12,194 nucleotides of DNA, taken from assembly GCA_900550295.1 (NCBI GenBank), contig URRM01000050.1, forward strand, positions 1-12,194. Reading direction: 5' to 3'. The notes under the pieces are model-generated. The model was not told where the DNA came from, did not search any database, and saw only the letters and a program-made list of their open reading frames with translations. Shown one piece after another: positions 1 through 6,931 of the stretch (positions are counted from its first letter, which is position 1; each line of letters starts with the position of its first letter). Position numbers and translations under genes: made by a program. This DNA comes from an uncultured bacterium. Lineage in GTDB: Bacteria > Cyanobacteriota > Vampirovibrionia > Gastranaerophilales > Gastranaerophilaceae.

Positions 1-100
1 TTGCTTCACTCGGACAAGTCGCTCATTACACTTCGTTGGCATTCGCTATGTCCTCACAACTTCGGCATTCCGCTTCGCTTCAGCCTACGCAAAATCTGCC
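1..100. repeat. GC-rich non-coding block, possible dispersed repeat
   Basis: This block is 51% G+C by direct count and has eight CG dinucleotides, unlike the AT-rich sequence that follows. It contains two diverged copies of a short unit, CTTCGTTGGCATTCGCT at 31-47 and CTTCGGCATTCCGCT at 60-74, and many TTCG tetramers. One plus-strand frame stays open from base 1 to a stop near 180, but it runs through both hairpins downstream and resembles no protein I know, so I do not call it a gene. Composition and internal repetition suggest an intergenic repeat element or the 3' part of an element that starts left of the window. Function unknown. Confidence 0.35.
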
Positions 101-116
101 TATACACAAAATTTCT

Positions 117-145
117 AACTCCTCTTATTCAAAGGAGTTTTTTTT
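117..145 (+). terminator. Rho-independent terminator of an upstream plus-strand gene
   Basis: A perfect 7-base stem (AACTCCT at 117-123 with AGGAGTT at 133-139) closes a 9-base loop. The last two stem bases begin a run of eight T (138-145). The T run is on the plus strand only, so it should end a transcript entering from left of the window, converging on the minus-strand operon. Confidence 0.7.
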
Positions 146-153
146 ACTATGTC

Positions 154-174
154 ATACCGCACTTGATGCGGTAT
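154..174. repeat. Perfect palindrome beyond aroE, REP-like
   Basis: ATACCGCA at 154-161 and TGCGGTAT at 167-174 form a perfect 8-base stem with a 5-base loop. Neither strand has a T run directly after it, so it is not a classic intrinsic terminator. It lies 27 bases past the aroE stop codon and could still slow polymerase or protect the 3' end of the minus-strand transcript. The stem, loop and the flanking GTC/ATC are of a type I remember as recurring between genes in many bacteria; that is recollection, not a search result. Confidence 0.5.
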
Positions 175-201
175 CTTTAGCATATTTAATCTGTCTAATA
201 A

Positions 202-1044
202 TTAGTACAACTCTTGTAATGCTGCAATTTTCATTGTTTGAACATCCGGCATTTTTCCTGTCCAAATTTCAAGAGCTTTTGCGCCTTGATATATAAGCAT
301 GTCTAAGCCCGAAACAGTTTCTAAGCCTAATTGCTCAGCCTCTTTTAATAATAATGTTTTTATTGGATTATAAATTACATCATATACAATTGCATCTTTT
401 GGTAATTGAGCTAATGTATATTTAGTTATAGGCATCATGTCCATTGAGTTTCCACGCATGCCAACAGGAGTGCAATTTACAAGTATTGAAATTGCTGATA
501 AATCTTTTATATTTTGCAATGGATAGTTATTAAATTTAATTTCAGGGAAAGATTCACGCATAGAGTTAATCATAGCCGCTGAATTAATTATATTTCTTGA
601 GTAATAATTAATTTCTTTTACACCTGATTGAATTAAACCTACGGTTGCGGCTCTTGAAGCCCCTCCAGTACCGATAATTCCAGCTTTTTTATCATTTAAT
701 CTTGTTGAATTCGGAATTGCTGTTCTGAATCCGTAAATATCGGTGTTATAGCCTTTAAAGCTTTTATCCGGTAATATTTTTACTGTATTGGCACAGCCTG
801 CAATATTTGCCGTTTCGTCAATTTCATCCAAAAATAAAGCAATAGGCACTTTTAATGGTATAGTTACGTTAAAACCATTGTAATTGTTTACCTTTAAGTC
901 TTTTATCCTATTAATTAAATCTTCAGGCGGTGTTTCAAGAATGTCATAAGAACCTGTTTCACCAATACTCTTAAAGCCTGCTTGTTGAATAACAGCAGAC
1001 ATAGAATGTCCTAAAGGATATCCAATTAAACCTAATTTATACAT
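202..1044 (-). CDS. aroE: Shikimate dehydrogenase (NADP+)
   Basis: Reduces 3-dehydroshikimate to shikimate with NADPH, the fourth step of the chorismate pathway to aromatic amino acids; cytoplasmic. At 280 residues it has normal family length. Visible motifs, in order: G8-YPLGHS-M-S16, where the family binds shikimate; N59-VTIPL-K65 with the catalytic Lys; N86 in ANT; D102 in NTD, the partner of the Lys; the Rossmann loop GTGGASRA (125-132); NCTPVGM (190-196); YNPIKT (225-230); and GLDMLIYQG near 246-254. All substrate and catalytic positions I can place are present. It is the last gene of the minus-strand operon. Its start overlaps the end of topA by 8 bases and has its own good ribosome binding site inside topA, which supports this ATG. 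Identification is secure. Confidence 0.96.
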   Translation of the reverse strand: MYKLGLIGYPLGHSMSAVIQQAGFKSIGETGSYDILETPPEDLINRIKDLKVNNYNGFNVTIPLKVPIALFLDEIDETANIAGCANTVKILPDKSFKGYNTDIYGFRTAIPNSTRLNDKKAGIIGTGGASRAATVGLIQSGVKEINYYSRNIINSAAMINSMRESFPEIKFNNYPLQNIKDLSAISILVNCTPVGMRGNSMDMMPITKYTLAQLPKDAIVYDVIYNPIKTLLLKEAEQLGLETVSGLDMLIYQGAKALEIWTGKMPDVQTMKIAALQELY

Positions 1045-3334
1045 TATCTAACTCCTTTGAGTATTTACATGTTTTTGATGAACATTCAACAAATGTTCCT
1101 TTTTTTAGTACTTTTTTTACTAATAAAGAACCGCAGTCCGGACAAACATCACCGGTAGGTTCGTTCCATAGGACAAAATCACAATCAGGATATTTATTGC
1201 ATCCATAGAAGATTTTTCCATATTTTGATTTTCTTTGTACTATTTCGCCACCACATTTAGGGCATTTTACACCTGTTGATATAACAACACGTTTGCGGTT
1301 TTTGCAATCAGCATTTGTACATTCCATATATTTGCCATATGGTCCAACTTTGTAAATCATATCAGAACCACATTTTTCACATTTTTCTTCGCAAACTTCA
1401 GGTTCTTGTTGTGCGCTTTCTTGAGTTGCATTTAAAGGCATCATTGTTTTACATTCGGGATATCCTGAGCAACCTAAGAATTGTGAACCAAAACGGCTAG
1501 TTCTTACTACCATTGGTTTACCGCAATTTGGACATTTGATATCGCTTTCAATATTAATTCTTTCCATATTTTGCTTAGCGTCAGCAACAATTTTTACAAA
1601 AGGTTCATAGAAATCTTTTAGAACTTTATCCCATTTTGCTTTCTTTTCTGCAATTTCGTCAAGTTTATTTTCCATGCCTGCTGTAAAATCGTAGTCCATT
1701 ACATCTTTGAAGTGTTCAACTAGTTGTTTTGAAACTGTACGTCCTAATAGTGTTGGAGCTAAAGCTTTTTCAATCTTTTCTACATAACCTTTAGTTTGAA
1801 TTTTTGTAATGATAGGAGCGTATGTAGATGGACGCCCTATGCCGTGTTCTTCAAGAGCTTTAACTAATGAAGCTTCACTATATCTTGGAGGTGGTTGTGT
1901 AAAATGTTGTTTAGGATTAATTTTTTTACATTTTAATATATCGCCTTTTTTCATTTCAGGAATAGATTTTTTAGCTTCATCATCATCTTCAGAATAAAGT
2001 TTTAAGAAACCTTCAAAGATAATTGAACTTGTTCCGGCTTTGAATGTGTAGTCGCCGGCTTTAATATCAATTGACGTATTTGCAATTGATGCGTTTTGCA
2101 TTTGAGAAGACATAAATCTGTCCCAAATTAACTTGTACAAACGATATTGTTCTGATGTTAAATAAGATTTTAAACTTTGAGGTGTTCTGCTTGGGTAAGA
2201 TGGTCTAATTGCTTCGTGAGCATCTTGAACGTTCTTTTTACCGGCTTTAACATAATCATTCTGTTTTTCTGGATAATATTTTTCTCCATAATTTTCAACG
2301 ATAAATTCTTTTGCTGCAACTTGAGCATCTTCCGAAATACGAACAGAATCGGTTCTCATGTATGTAATCAAACCGACAGCGCCATCAGAACCAAGTTCAA
2401 TACCTTCATATAATTTTTGCGCAATTTGCATTGTTTTTGCAACGCCATAACCCAATTTTGAAGATGCTTCACGTTGAAGAGTTGAAGTTATAAACGGTGG
2501 AGAAGGTTTTCTTGTTGTTTCCCTTTTTGAAATCTTATCAACAACAAATTCTGTTGATTTATCGTTTAGGTATGCAACAACTTTGTTTGAATCTTCTTCG
2601 TTTTTAAGCTCAATTTTTTTGTCTAAATATTTTTGTAATTCAGCATCAAATGTCGCTTTTTCTTTTTCCAATTCAGCTGAAATAGTCCAATATTCAACAG
2701 GTTTGAATGCTTCAATTTCGTCTTCTCTTTCGCAAATCATGCGTAGAGCAACTGATTGTACACGCCCTGCAGAAAGGTGGTTATTTCTTAACTTTTCCCA
2801 TAGAACGGGACTTATTTTGTAACCTACAAGTCTGTCTAGGATTTGTCTGGTTTGTTGAGCTTTTACTCTATCTAAATCAATTTCACGAGGATTTTCAACA
2901 GCATGTTTAACAGCTTTTGGTGTAATTTCGTTAAATTCTATACGTTGAATTTTATCATCGTTAACTTTTAAAACTTGTCTTACGTGCCAAGCAATAGCTT
3001 CCCCTTCACGGTCGGGATCGGAAGCCAGGTAAACTTTTGCACATTTTTTTGCAATTTCGTTTAATTTATCAACAACTTTTTTCTTTTCAGGAATAACAAC
3101 AAAACTAGGTTCAAAGTTTTTGGCAACATCAAAACCTAATACATTTTTAGGAAAATCTCTGATATGTCCAAAACTTGCTTCAATTGTGTAATTATCTCCC
3201 AAAATCTTTTTAATAGTCTTTGATTTTGCGGGAGATTCCACAATAACCAGTGCTTTACCTTCTTTTTCTGCACTTTTTTTTGTTGATGTTTTAGTTTTTG
3301 TTTCTTTTTTCTCTTTTGTTGCTGTTCTTGGCAT
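1037..3334 (-). CDS. topA: DNA topoisomerase I (type IA)
   Basis: Relaxes negative supercoils by cutting one strand through a 5'-phosphotyrosine and passing the other. The 765 residues show: a Lys/Thr-rich tail (1-27); a TOPRIM domain starting at ALVIVESPAKSKT (28-40) with E33 and the metal-binding DPDRE (D106, D108, E110); LSAGRVQS (187-194); the catalytic ITYMRTDS with Y325 and R327; and GRPSTYAPII (500-509). The C-terminal part has four four-cysteine zinc-finger repeats of the topoisomerase type: C601/C604/C622/C628, C652/C655/C672/C677, C691/C694/C712/C718 and C731/C734/C751/C756. The full active site is present. The start follows the dprA stop by 4 bases, a gene pairing found in many bacteria. 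The ribosome site before it is weak (GAAGG), so translation may depend on coupling with dprA. Confidence 0.97.
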   Translation of the reverse strand: MPRTATKEKKETKTKTSTKKSAEKEGKALVIVESPAKSKTIKKILGDNYTIEASFGHIRDFPKNVLGFDVAKNFEPSFVVIPEKKKVVDKLNEIAKKCAKVYLASDPDREGEAIAWHVRQVLKVNDDKIQRIEFNEITPKAVKHAVENPREIDLDRVKAQQTRQILDRLVGYKISPVLWEKLRNNHLSAGRVQSVALRMICEREDEIEAFKPVEYWTISAELEKEKATFDAELQKYLDKKIELKNEEDSNKVVAYLNDKSTEFVVDKISKRETTRKPSPPFITSTLQREASSKLGYGVAKTMQIAQKLYEGIELGSDGAVGLITYMRTDSVRISEDAQVAAKEFIVENYGEKYYPEKQNDYVKAGKKNVQDAHEAIRPSYPSRTPQSLKSYLTSEQYRLYKLIWDRFMSSQMQNASIANTSIDIKAGDYTFKAGTSSIIFEGFLKLYSEDDDEAKKSIPEMKKGDILKCKKINPKQHFTQPPPRYSEASLVKALEEHGIGRPSTYAPIITKIQTKGYVEKIEKALAPTLLGRTVSKQLVEHFKDVMDYDFTAGMENKLDEIAEKKAKWDKVLKDFYEPFVKIVADAKQNMERINIESDIKCPNCGKPMVVRTSRFGSQFLGCSGYPECKTMMPLNATQESAQQEPEVCEEKCEKCGSDMIYKVGPYGKYMECTNADCKNRKRVVISTGVKCPKCGGEIVQRKSKYGKIFYGCNKYPDCDFVLWNEPTGDVCPDCGSLLVKKVLKKGTFVECSSKTCKYSKELDNV
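1052..1057 (-). promoter_or_regulatory. Ribosome binding site of aroE inside topA
   Basis: AAGGAG lies 7 bases before the aroE ATG and within the last codons of topA. This is one of the best Shine-Dalgarno matches in the operon. It fixes the aroE start and suggests independent loading of ribosomes as well as coupling to topA. Confidence 0.75.
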
Positions 3335-3338
3335 TTTA

Positions 3339-4433
3339 TTAAACCTTCGTGTATCTATCGCCTTCTACTTGTTTTATTATGCCTTTAAGCTCTAATGTTG
3401 TCAAGTTTGTCAACAAGTCGTCAGTAGATAGTTTTGTTTCATTTTGTATGCAATCAAAGCTTTTGGGTTCAATTTCAATTGCTGATAATATCATACTTTC
3501 TTCTTTTTCAAGATTACTTATTCTATTGTCTAAATTTAGTTTTTGTTGTTCTGGTTGCTTAATTTCCCATCCAAGGGCATTTAAAATATCATCACCTTCT
3601 GTTACTAAAGTCGCTCCGTTTTTTAATAATTTATAAATACCTTCGGTGTTAGGATTTGTGATTAACCCCGGCACACACATAAGCTCACGACCTTGTTCCA
3701 GTGTTAAATTAGCACTGATTAAGGCTCCACTTTTTAATGCAGCTTCTACAACCAATGTTCCGTAACTAATTCCTGTTACAATCCTGTTTCGTTCAGGAAA
3801 TCTAAATTTTAACGGTTCAAATGTTGGGTAATATTCGCTAATAATAGCTCCACCATCATTTGAAATCATTTTGTATAATTCACGGTTGCTTTCTGGGTAT
3901 GTGTAGTCAAAGCCACTTGCAATTACACCAATGGTTTTAAGGTTGTTTTGTAGCGCACAATAATGAGCGGTAGAATCGATTCCTGCTGCAAGTCCTGAAA
4001 CTATACAAATGTCGGTATTTGCTAAATCTTTGATGATTTTTTCAAGTGACATTTTTCCGTTAGAGCTGGCTCTTCTTGAACCTACGACTGCAACGGTTTT
4101 GTCTAAGTTGCACTTTTTTAAATCCCCTTTTACATATAAAACAGCCGGTGGATTTGCGATTTCTTTTAATAGTTTTGGATATTCTTCATCTTCGTAAGTA
4201 ATTACGTGAATATTATTTTCTTCTACTTTTGATAAAGATAATTCAGGTTTTACTTTATCTCTTAAATTTAAAAACTTTTCAATTTTTTTTAGGCTTAAAC
4301 CTTCTATTTGAGTGAGCTCTTCTCTTCCGGCATTAAATGCTTTTTCAATATCAAAAAAGTGTTCGTATAACTTTAAAATAAAGTTACTACCCAATTCTTC
4401 CAGACTTGATAATCCCACCCAATACTTTTTCAT
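3339..4433 (-). CDS. dprA: DNA-processing protein DprA (Smf)
   Basis: Binds incoming single-stranded DNA during natural transformation and loads RecA onto it; cytoplasmic. The 364 residues show an N-terminal helical SAM-like region (about 1-65), then the Rossmann-type DprA core: VAVVGSRRAS (114-123), SGLAAGIDSTAH (146-157), FPERNRIVTGIS (212-223), VVEA (228-231), SGALISA (235-241) and VPG (254-256). A C-terminal stretch (about 310-364) looks like the winged-helix domain seen in many members. Length and motifs are complete. It sits 5 bases after the TPR gene and 4 bases before topA. DprA is also kept in bacteria not shown to be transformable, and no other competence gene lies in this window, so natural transformation is not proven by it. 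Confidence 0.95.
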   Translation of the reverse strand: MKKYWVGLSSLEELGSNFILKLYEHFFDIEKAFNAGREELTQIEGLSLKKIEKFLNLRDKVKPELSLSKVEENNIHVITYEDEEYPKLLKEIANPPAVLYVKGDLKKCNLDKTVAVVGSRRASSNGKMSLEKIIKDLANTDICIVSGLAAGIDSTAHYCALQNNLKTIGVIASGFDYTYPESNRELYKMISNDGGAIISEYYPTFEPLKFRFPERNRIVTGISYGTLVVEAALKSGALISANLTLEQGRELMCVPGLITNPNTEGIYKLLKNGATLVTEGDDILNALGWEIKQPEQQKLNLDNRISNLEKEESMILSAIEIEPKSFDCIQNETKLSTDDLLTNLTTLELKGIIKQVEGDRYTKV

Positions 4434-4438
4434 TAGAG

Positions 4439-5212
4439 TTAGTTGCCTTTCTTCTCCTGAATTCTGACAATTAATTTGCTAACGTTATCTTTTTCTTCTT
4501 GTGAAATATCAAAGTTTATGTAGTCTTCAAAATATTCAATTGCATCATCAAAATCGCCTCTAGCCATAAATAGCATGCCTAACTTTTTGAATGCAGGATG
4601 AAATTTATCATTTATAGCTGTAGATTTTAAATAATTTGAGATAGCTTTATCTATCTCATCATTAGCTTCATAAGCTTCTGCTAAAAAGAAATAAATTAGT
4701 TCATTCTGATCCTTGAACTCTAAAATATTTTCAAAATTTGCAATAGCTGCTTCGTAGTTACCCATTTCATAATATGCACGTGCTAAATCATAATATGCAT
4801 CATAATTTTCAGGTTCTTTTTCTAAAATTCTTTCTAATTCATCGATTGCCAAATCAACTTGAGCATCTTCCATATACATTCTTGCTAAATAATGTGGAAT
4901 AACCATATTGTCAGGAAGCGCTAATTCACCGGCTTGAAGACAATCAATTGCAAGAGCAATTTCTTTCATTCTGTAATATATGTCAGATAGGTTTAAGTAT
5001 AGTTGAGGCAAGTTTGGATTTATTTTTAATGCTTTGTGGCAAAACTTTTCTGCATTTGTTAAATCGCCCAAATTTGAATATGAAACTGCTATATTGTTGT
5101 AAATTTCAGCACTTTCATCTCCATTTTCAAGCACTACATGAAATGCATCAATCGCATCTTTATATTTTCGTTCTTTAAATAGCTCTAAAGCTTTGTCCAA
5201 CATTTCTGACAT
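4439..5212 (-). CDS. Tetratricopeptide-repeat protein, function unknown
   Basis: The 257 residues are almost entirely TPR helices. I count seven 34-residue units: about 2-34, 35-68, 69-102, 103-136, 137-170, 171-204 and 205-238, with typical positions such as A20, N40, G49, A54 and P66 and the Tyr-rich YDAYYDLARAYYEMGNYEAA (137-156). There is no signal peptide or membrane segment, so it should be cytoplasmic. The protein is acidic, and such repeats normally form a superhelical surface for protein contacts. No enzymatic domain is present. It begins 1 base after the lptA-like stop codon and ends 5 bases before dprA, so it is translated with the envelope genes. The neighbours suggest, but do not show, a scaffold or assembly role. 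A second Met lies three codons in; the first is kept because GAGGA lies 11 bases upstream of it. Confidence 0.85.
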   Translation of the reverse strand: MSEMLDKALELFKERKYKDAIDAFHVVLENGDESAEIYNNIAVSYSNLGDLTNAEKFCHKALKINPNLPQLYLNLSDIYYRMKEIALAIDCLQAGELALPDNMVIPHYLARMYMEDAQVDLAIDELERILEKEPENYDAYYDLARAYYEMGNYEAAIANFENILEFKDQNELIYFFLAEAYEANDEIDKAISNYLKSTAINDKFHPAFKKLGMLFMARGDFDDAIEYFEDYINFDISQEEKDNVSKLIVRIQEKKGN

Positions 5213-5213
5213 G

Positions 5214-6176
5214 TTATTTAGTTTCCTCTAATTCTTGCGACTGAATATTTTTTATAACGGTTTTAGCGTTACCTTCAGCATAGAAATCTTTAGGTTTTAA
5301 TTGAAGCTTGATTTTGTCAGCGTAAATTGTTTTTTCACCTTGATTTATGAATGAACGACCTGTAAAGTAAATTTCGTTAAATTTGTTTGTTGCTTTACTT
5401 GGGAATACTGACATTTTAGGTCCTTTTGCATAGTAATCATCGTACCAAACTTGAACATTTCCGCTACAGTTGAAAGTATTTTGTTTTTTACTATATTGTT
5501 GTCTGCTACCCTTGATTGTAAGAGCTTTTCCGTCATCCATTTCTGTGTGTGACATTGTATGACCTTCTGAAATTAATTCTTCGTTTACAAGGTCATAAAT
5601 AAAGTGATCAGCTTCTGCTTTGTTTGTTTTTTCGTTAATTTTTGCGTTTCCGAATAAATCAATTCTTTTTAAGTCACCTTTTTTGTCTGTTCTAATAACA
5701 GCTTTATCTGAGAAGGTATTTATTTCTTGATATTTAATTACAACCCCGCCCATTGCAGTCATTACATTTGACTTTGTATCGTATTCTTGTGTGTCAGCAG
5801 TGATTACGGCGATAGGTTTTTTACCGTCCATAACTGTTGTTTGAGTATCACCTTCTGCTCTAACAACTTTTGTAATTAATGATAATTTTAAAATATTAGC
5901 TTTAACTTCACGTTTTTTGTTGTTTTGAACTTGGTAAGCATAAGGTTTATCGTAGAATGTAGCTGTATCAAGTTTGCTACCTTTTGTTGTAATATCAGCC
6001 CTGTCGCCTACTACATTCAAGTTGTCAAGTTTCACTTTTACATCACCGTCAAAGTGAATTTTATTATCTGTTTCACTAAAGCTTTGTGTTTTTGATTCAA
6101 TGATTAAGTCTGATGCTATTGTTGCTGCACCAAGTCCGAATAGTATTGCAACTGCTATAATTAAATATTTCTTCAT
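5214..6176 (-). CDS. lptA: LptA/OstA-like periplasmic glycolipid transport protein
   Basis: LptA proteins form the periplasmic bridge that carries lipopolysaccharide from LptC at the inner membrane to LptD at the outer membrane. Residues 1-21 look like a signal peptide (MKK, then a hydrophobic stretch ending ATIA before SD). The rest is beta-strand-rich OstA repeat with recurring units: FDGDVKVK...VVGDRADI near 42-62, MGGVVIKY...TFSDKAVI near 142-161, CSGNVQVW...AKGPKMSV near 237-257, and a last AEGNAKTVI near 300-308. At 320 residues it is clearly longer than the roughly 185-residue E. coli protein and seems to hold about three repeat blocks. It overlaps the lptC-like gene by ATGA and has AAGGGGA 10 bases before its start. 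It could instead be an unassigned OstA-fold protein, but the LptC partner argues for LptA. Confidence 0.82.
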   Translation of the reverse strand: MKKYLIIAVAILFGLGAATIASDLIIESKTQSFSETDNKIHFDGDVKVKLDNLNVVGDRADITTKGSKLDTATFYDKPYAYQVQNNKKREVKANILKLSLITKVVRAEGDTQTTVMDGKKPIAVITADTQEYDTKSNVMTAMGGVVIKYQEINTFSDKAVIRTDKKGDLKRIDLFGNAKINEKTNKAEADHFIYDLVNEELISEGHTMSHTEMDDGKALTIKGSRQQYSKKQNTFNCSGNVQVWYDDYYAKGPKMSVFPSKATNKFNEIYFTGRSFINQGEKTIYADKIKLQLKPKDFYAEGNAKTVIKNIQSQELEETK

Positions 6177-6808
6177 TGAAGTAAAGTCCCCTTTTTAGCT
6201 GTACTATTGTTTTTATCAAATACTTTTGATACGGTATTGCCGACAAGTTTAAAGTGTTCGTACGAAGAACTGATTATAACTTTGTCACCTTGTGCATCAA
6301 GTTCAGCGCCTCTGTTAATTCTAACATTGCCTTCTGCAATAATATCCTTGTCTGAACCTGACCATACTAATCTGTCACATTTTAAAGATGTTCCGTCTTT
6401 TAAAACGATATAAGTATTTTCATATAAAATAATTTGATTTTTTTCTTCGTTATAAGTTCCTTGAGTAGATTCAAAACTCATAGCAACTTCGTTGTCTTTA
6501 TAAAAGTTTCCGATAACGTTGCTTAAAAGTGCAATTTTTTCTTCACTGTTATAAGAACCTGTTTCACCATATATTTCCCAGAATTTAGTATCATTCTTTG
6601 TTTCTGTCAAAATCATGCTTTCAACATCAACTTCTTGGCGCTCGTCACCTTTTTTTATTTGAGAACGAGAAAAGCCGTTAGTCATAAAACCGGCGCTAAG
6701 GAATGCCCATAGTAGAATACAAGCAAGAACTAAAAAGCCTACTACATAAGCTTTTTTCTTTGCACTCATGGTTTTTATTTTTCGTAAATATACCAAAAAT
6801 CTTTTCAT
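6173..6808 (-). CDS. lptC: LptC-like inner-membrane glycolipid export protein
   Basis: LptC is a bitopic inner-membrane protein that receives lipopolysaccharide from the LptB2FG transporter and passes it to LptA. The 211 residues have a short Lys/Arg-rich cytoplasmic tail, one membrane segment (about 20-42), then a periplasmic beta-rich domain with the LptC pattern: FWEIYGETGSYN (76-87), LLSNVIGNFYKD (94-105), FESTQGTYN (112-120), ENTYIVLKDGTSLKCDRLVW (130-149) and EGNVRIN (159-165). It is the first gene of the minus-strand operon and overlaps the lptA-like gene by 4 bases. The start is uncertain: neither the ATG at 6808 nor the one at 6769 (residue 14) has a clear Shine-Dalgarno. The second gives a more usual LptC N-terminus and leaves room for a leader after the nearby promoter-like TGATAAAAT. 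Confidence 0.82.
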   Translation of the reverse strand: MKRFLVYLRKIKTMSAKKKAYVVGFLVLACILLWAFLSAGFMTNGFSRSQIKKGDERQEVDVESMILTETKNDTKFWEIYGETGSYNSEEKIALLSNVIGNFYKDNEVAMSFESTQGTYNEEKNQIILYENTYIVLKDGTSLKCDRLVWSGSDKDIIAEGNVRINRGAELDAQGDKVIISSSYEHFKLVGNTVSKVFDKNNSTAKKGTLLQ

Positions 6809-6815
6809 ATAATAA

Positions 6816-6833
6816 ATTTTATCATGAATTATA
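6816..6833 (-). promoter_or_regulatory. Probable promoter region of the lptC-aroE operon
   Basis: On the minus strand this segment holds TATAAT (6833-6828) and, just after it, TGATAAAAT (6824-6816), an extended -10-like element. No good -35 is visible upstream of either. From the second element a transcript would start at about 6809, almost on the first possible lptC ATG. From the first it would start near 6821. Based on sequence resemblance only. Confidence 0.4.
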
Positions 6834-6877
6834 GAATTAAATTGTATTGTTAAGAATTAATTACGAATTTTACGATT

Positions 6878-6908
6878 TTAACTTTATTTTATTAATTTGT
6901 TTTATAAT
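6878..6908 (+). promoter_or_regulatory. Probable dapA promoter
   Basis: A perfect TATAAT (6903-6908) lies 23 bases before the dapA ATG. TTAACT (6878-6883), 19 bases upstream of it, is a partial -35 with a longer than ideal spacer. The predicted leader is about 17 bases, too short for a riboswitch or attenuator. Confidence 0.45.
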
Positions 6909-6917
6909 TATAACAGT

Positions 6918-6924
6918 AAGGAGG
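6918..6924 (+). promoter_or_regulatory. Ribosome binding site of dapA
   Basis: AAGGAGG, a full anti-Shine-Dalgarno match, ends 7 bases before the ATG at 6932 and fixes that start. It is the strongest ribosome site in the window. Confidence 0.85.
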
Positions 6925-6931
6925 AAATATT

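Noticed and set aside
36..296. Plus-strand 86-codon open frame
   Set aside because: It runs through the 117-145 terminator, the 154-174 palindrome and the end of aroE, has no ribosome site and resembles no protein.
2177..2910. Plus-strand open frames opposite topA
   Set aside because: Shadows of topA on the other strand, without ribosome sites or recognisable domains.
5345..5536. Minus-strand 63-codon frame inside the lptA-like gene
   Set aside because: Same strand but a different frame from a convincing gene, with no domain; a chance open frame.
6909..6931. Possible lysine riboswitch before dapA
   Set aside because: The leader after the TATAAT is only about 17 bases, far too short for a lysine riboswitch, and the rest of the divergent region shows no stable structure.
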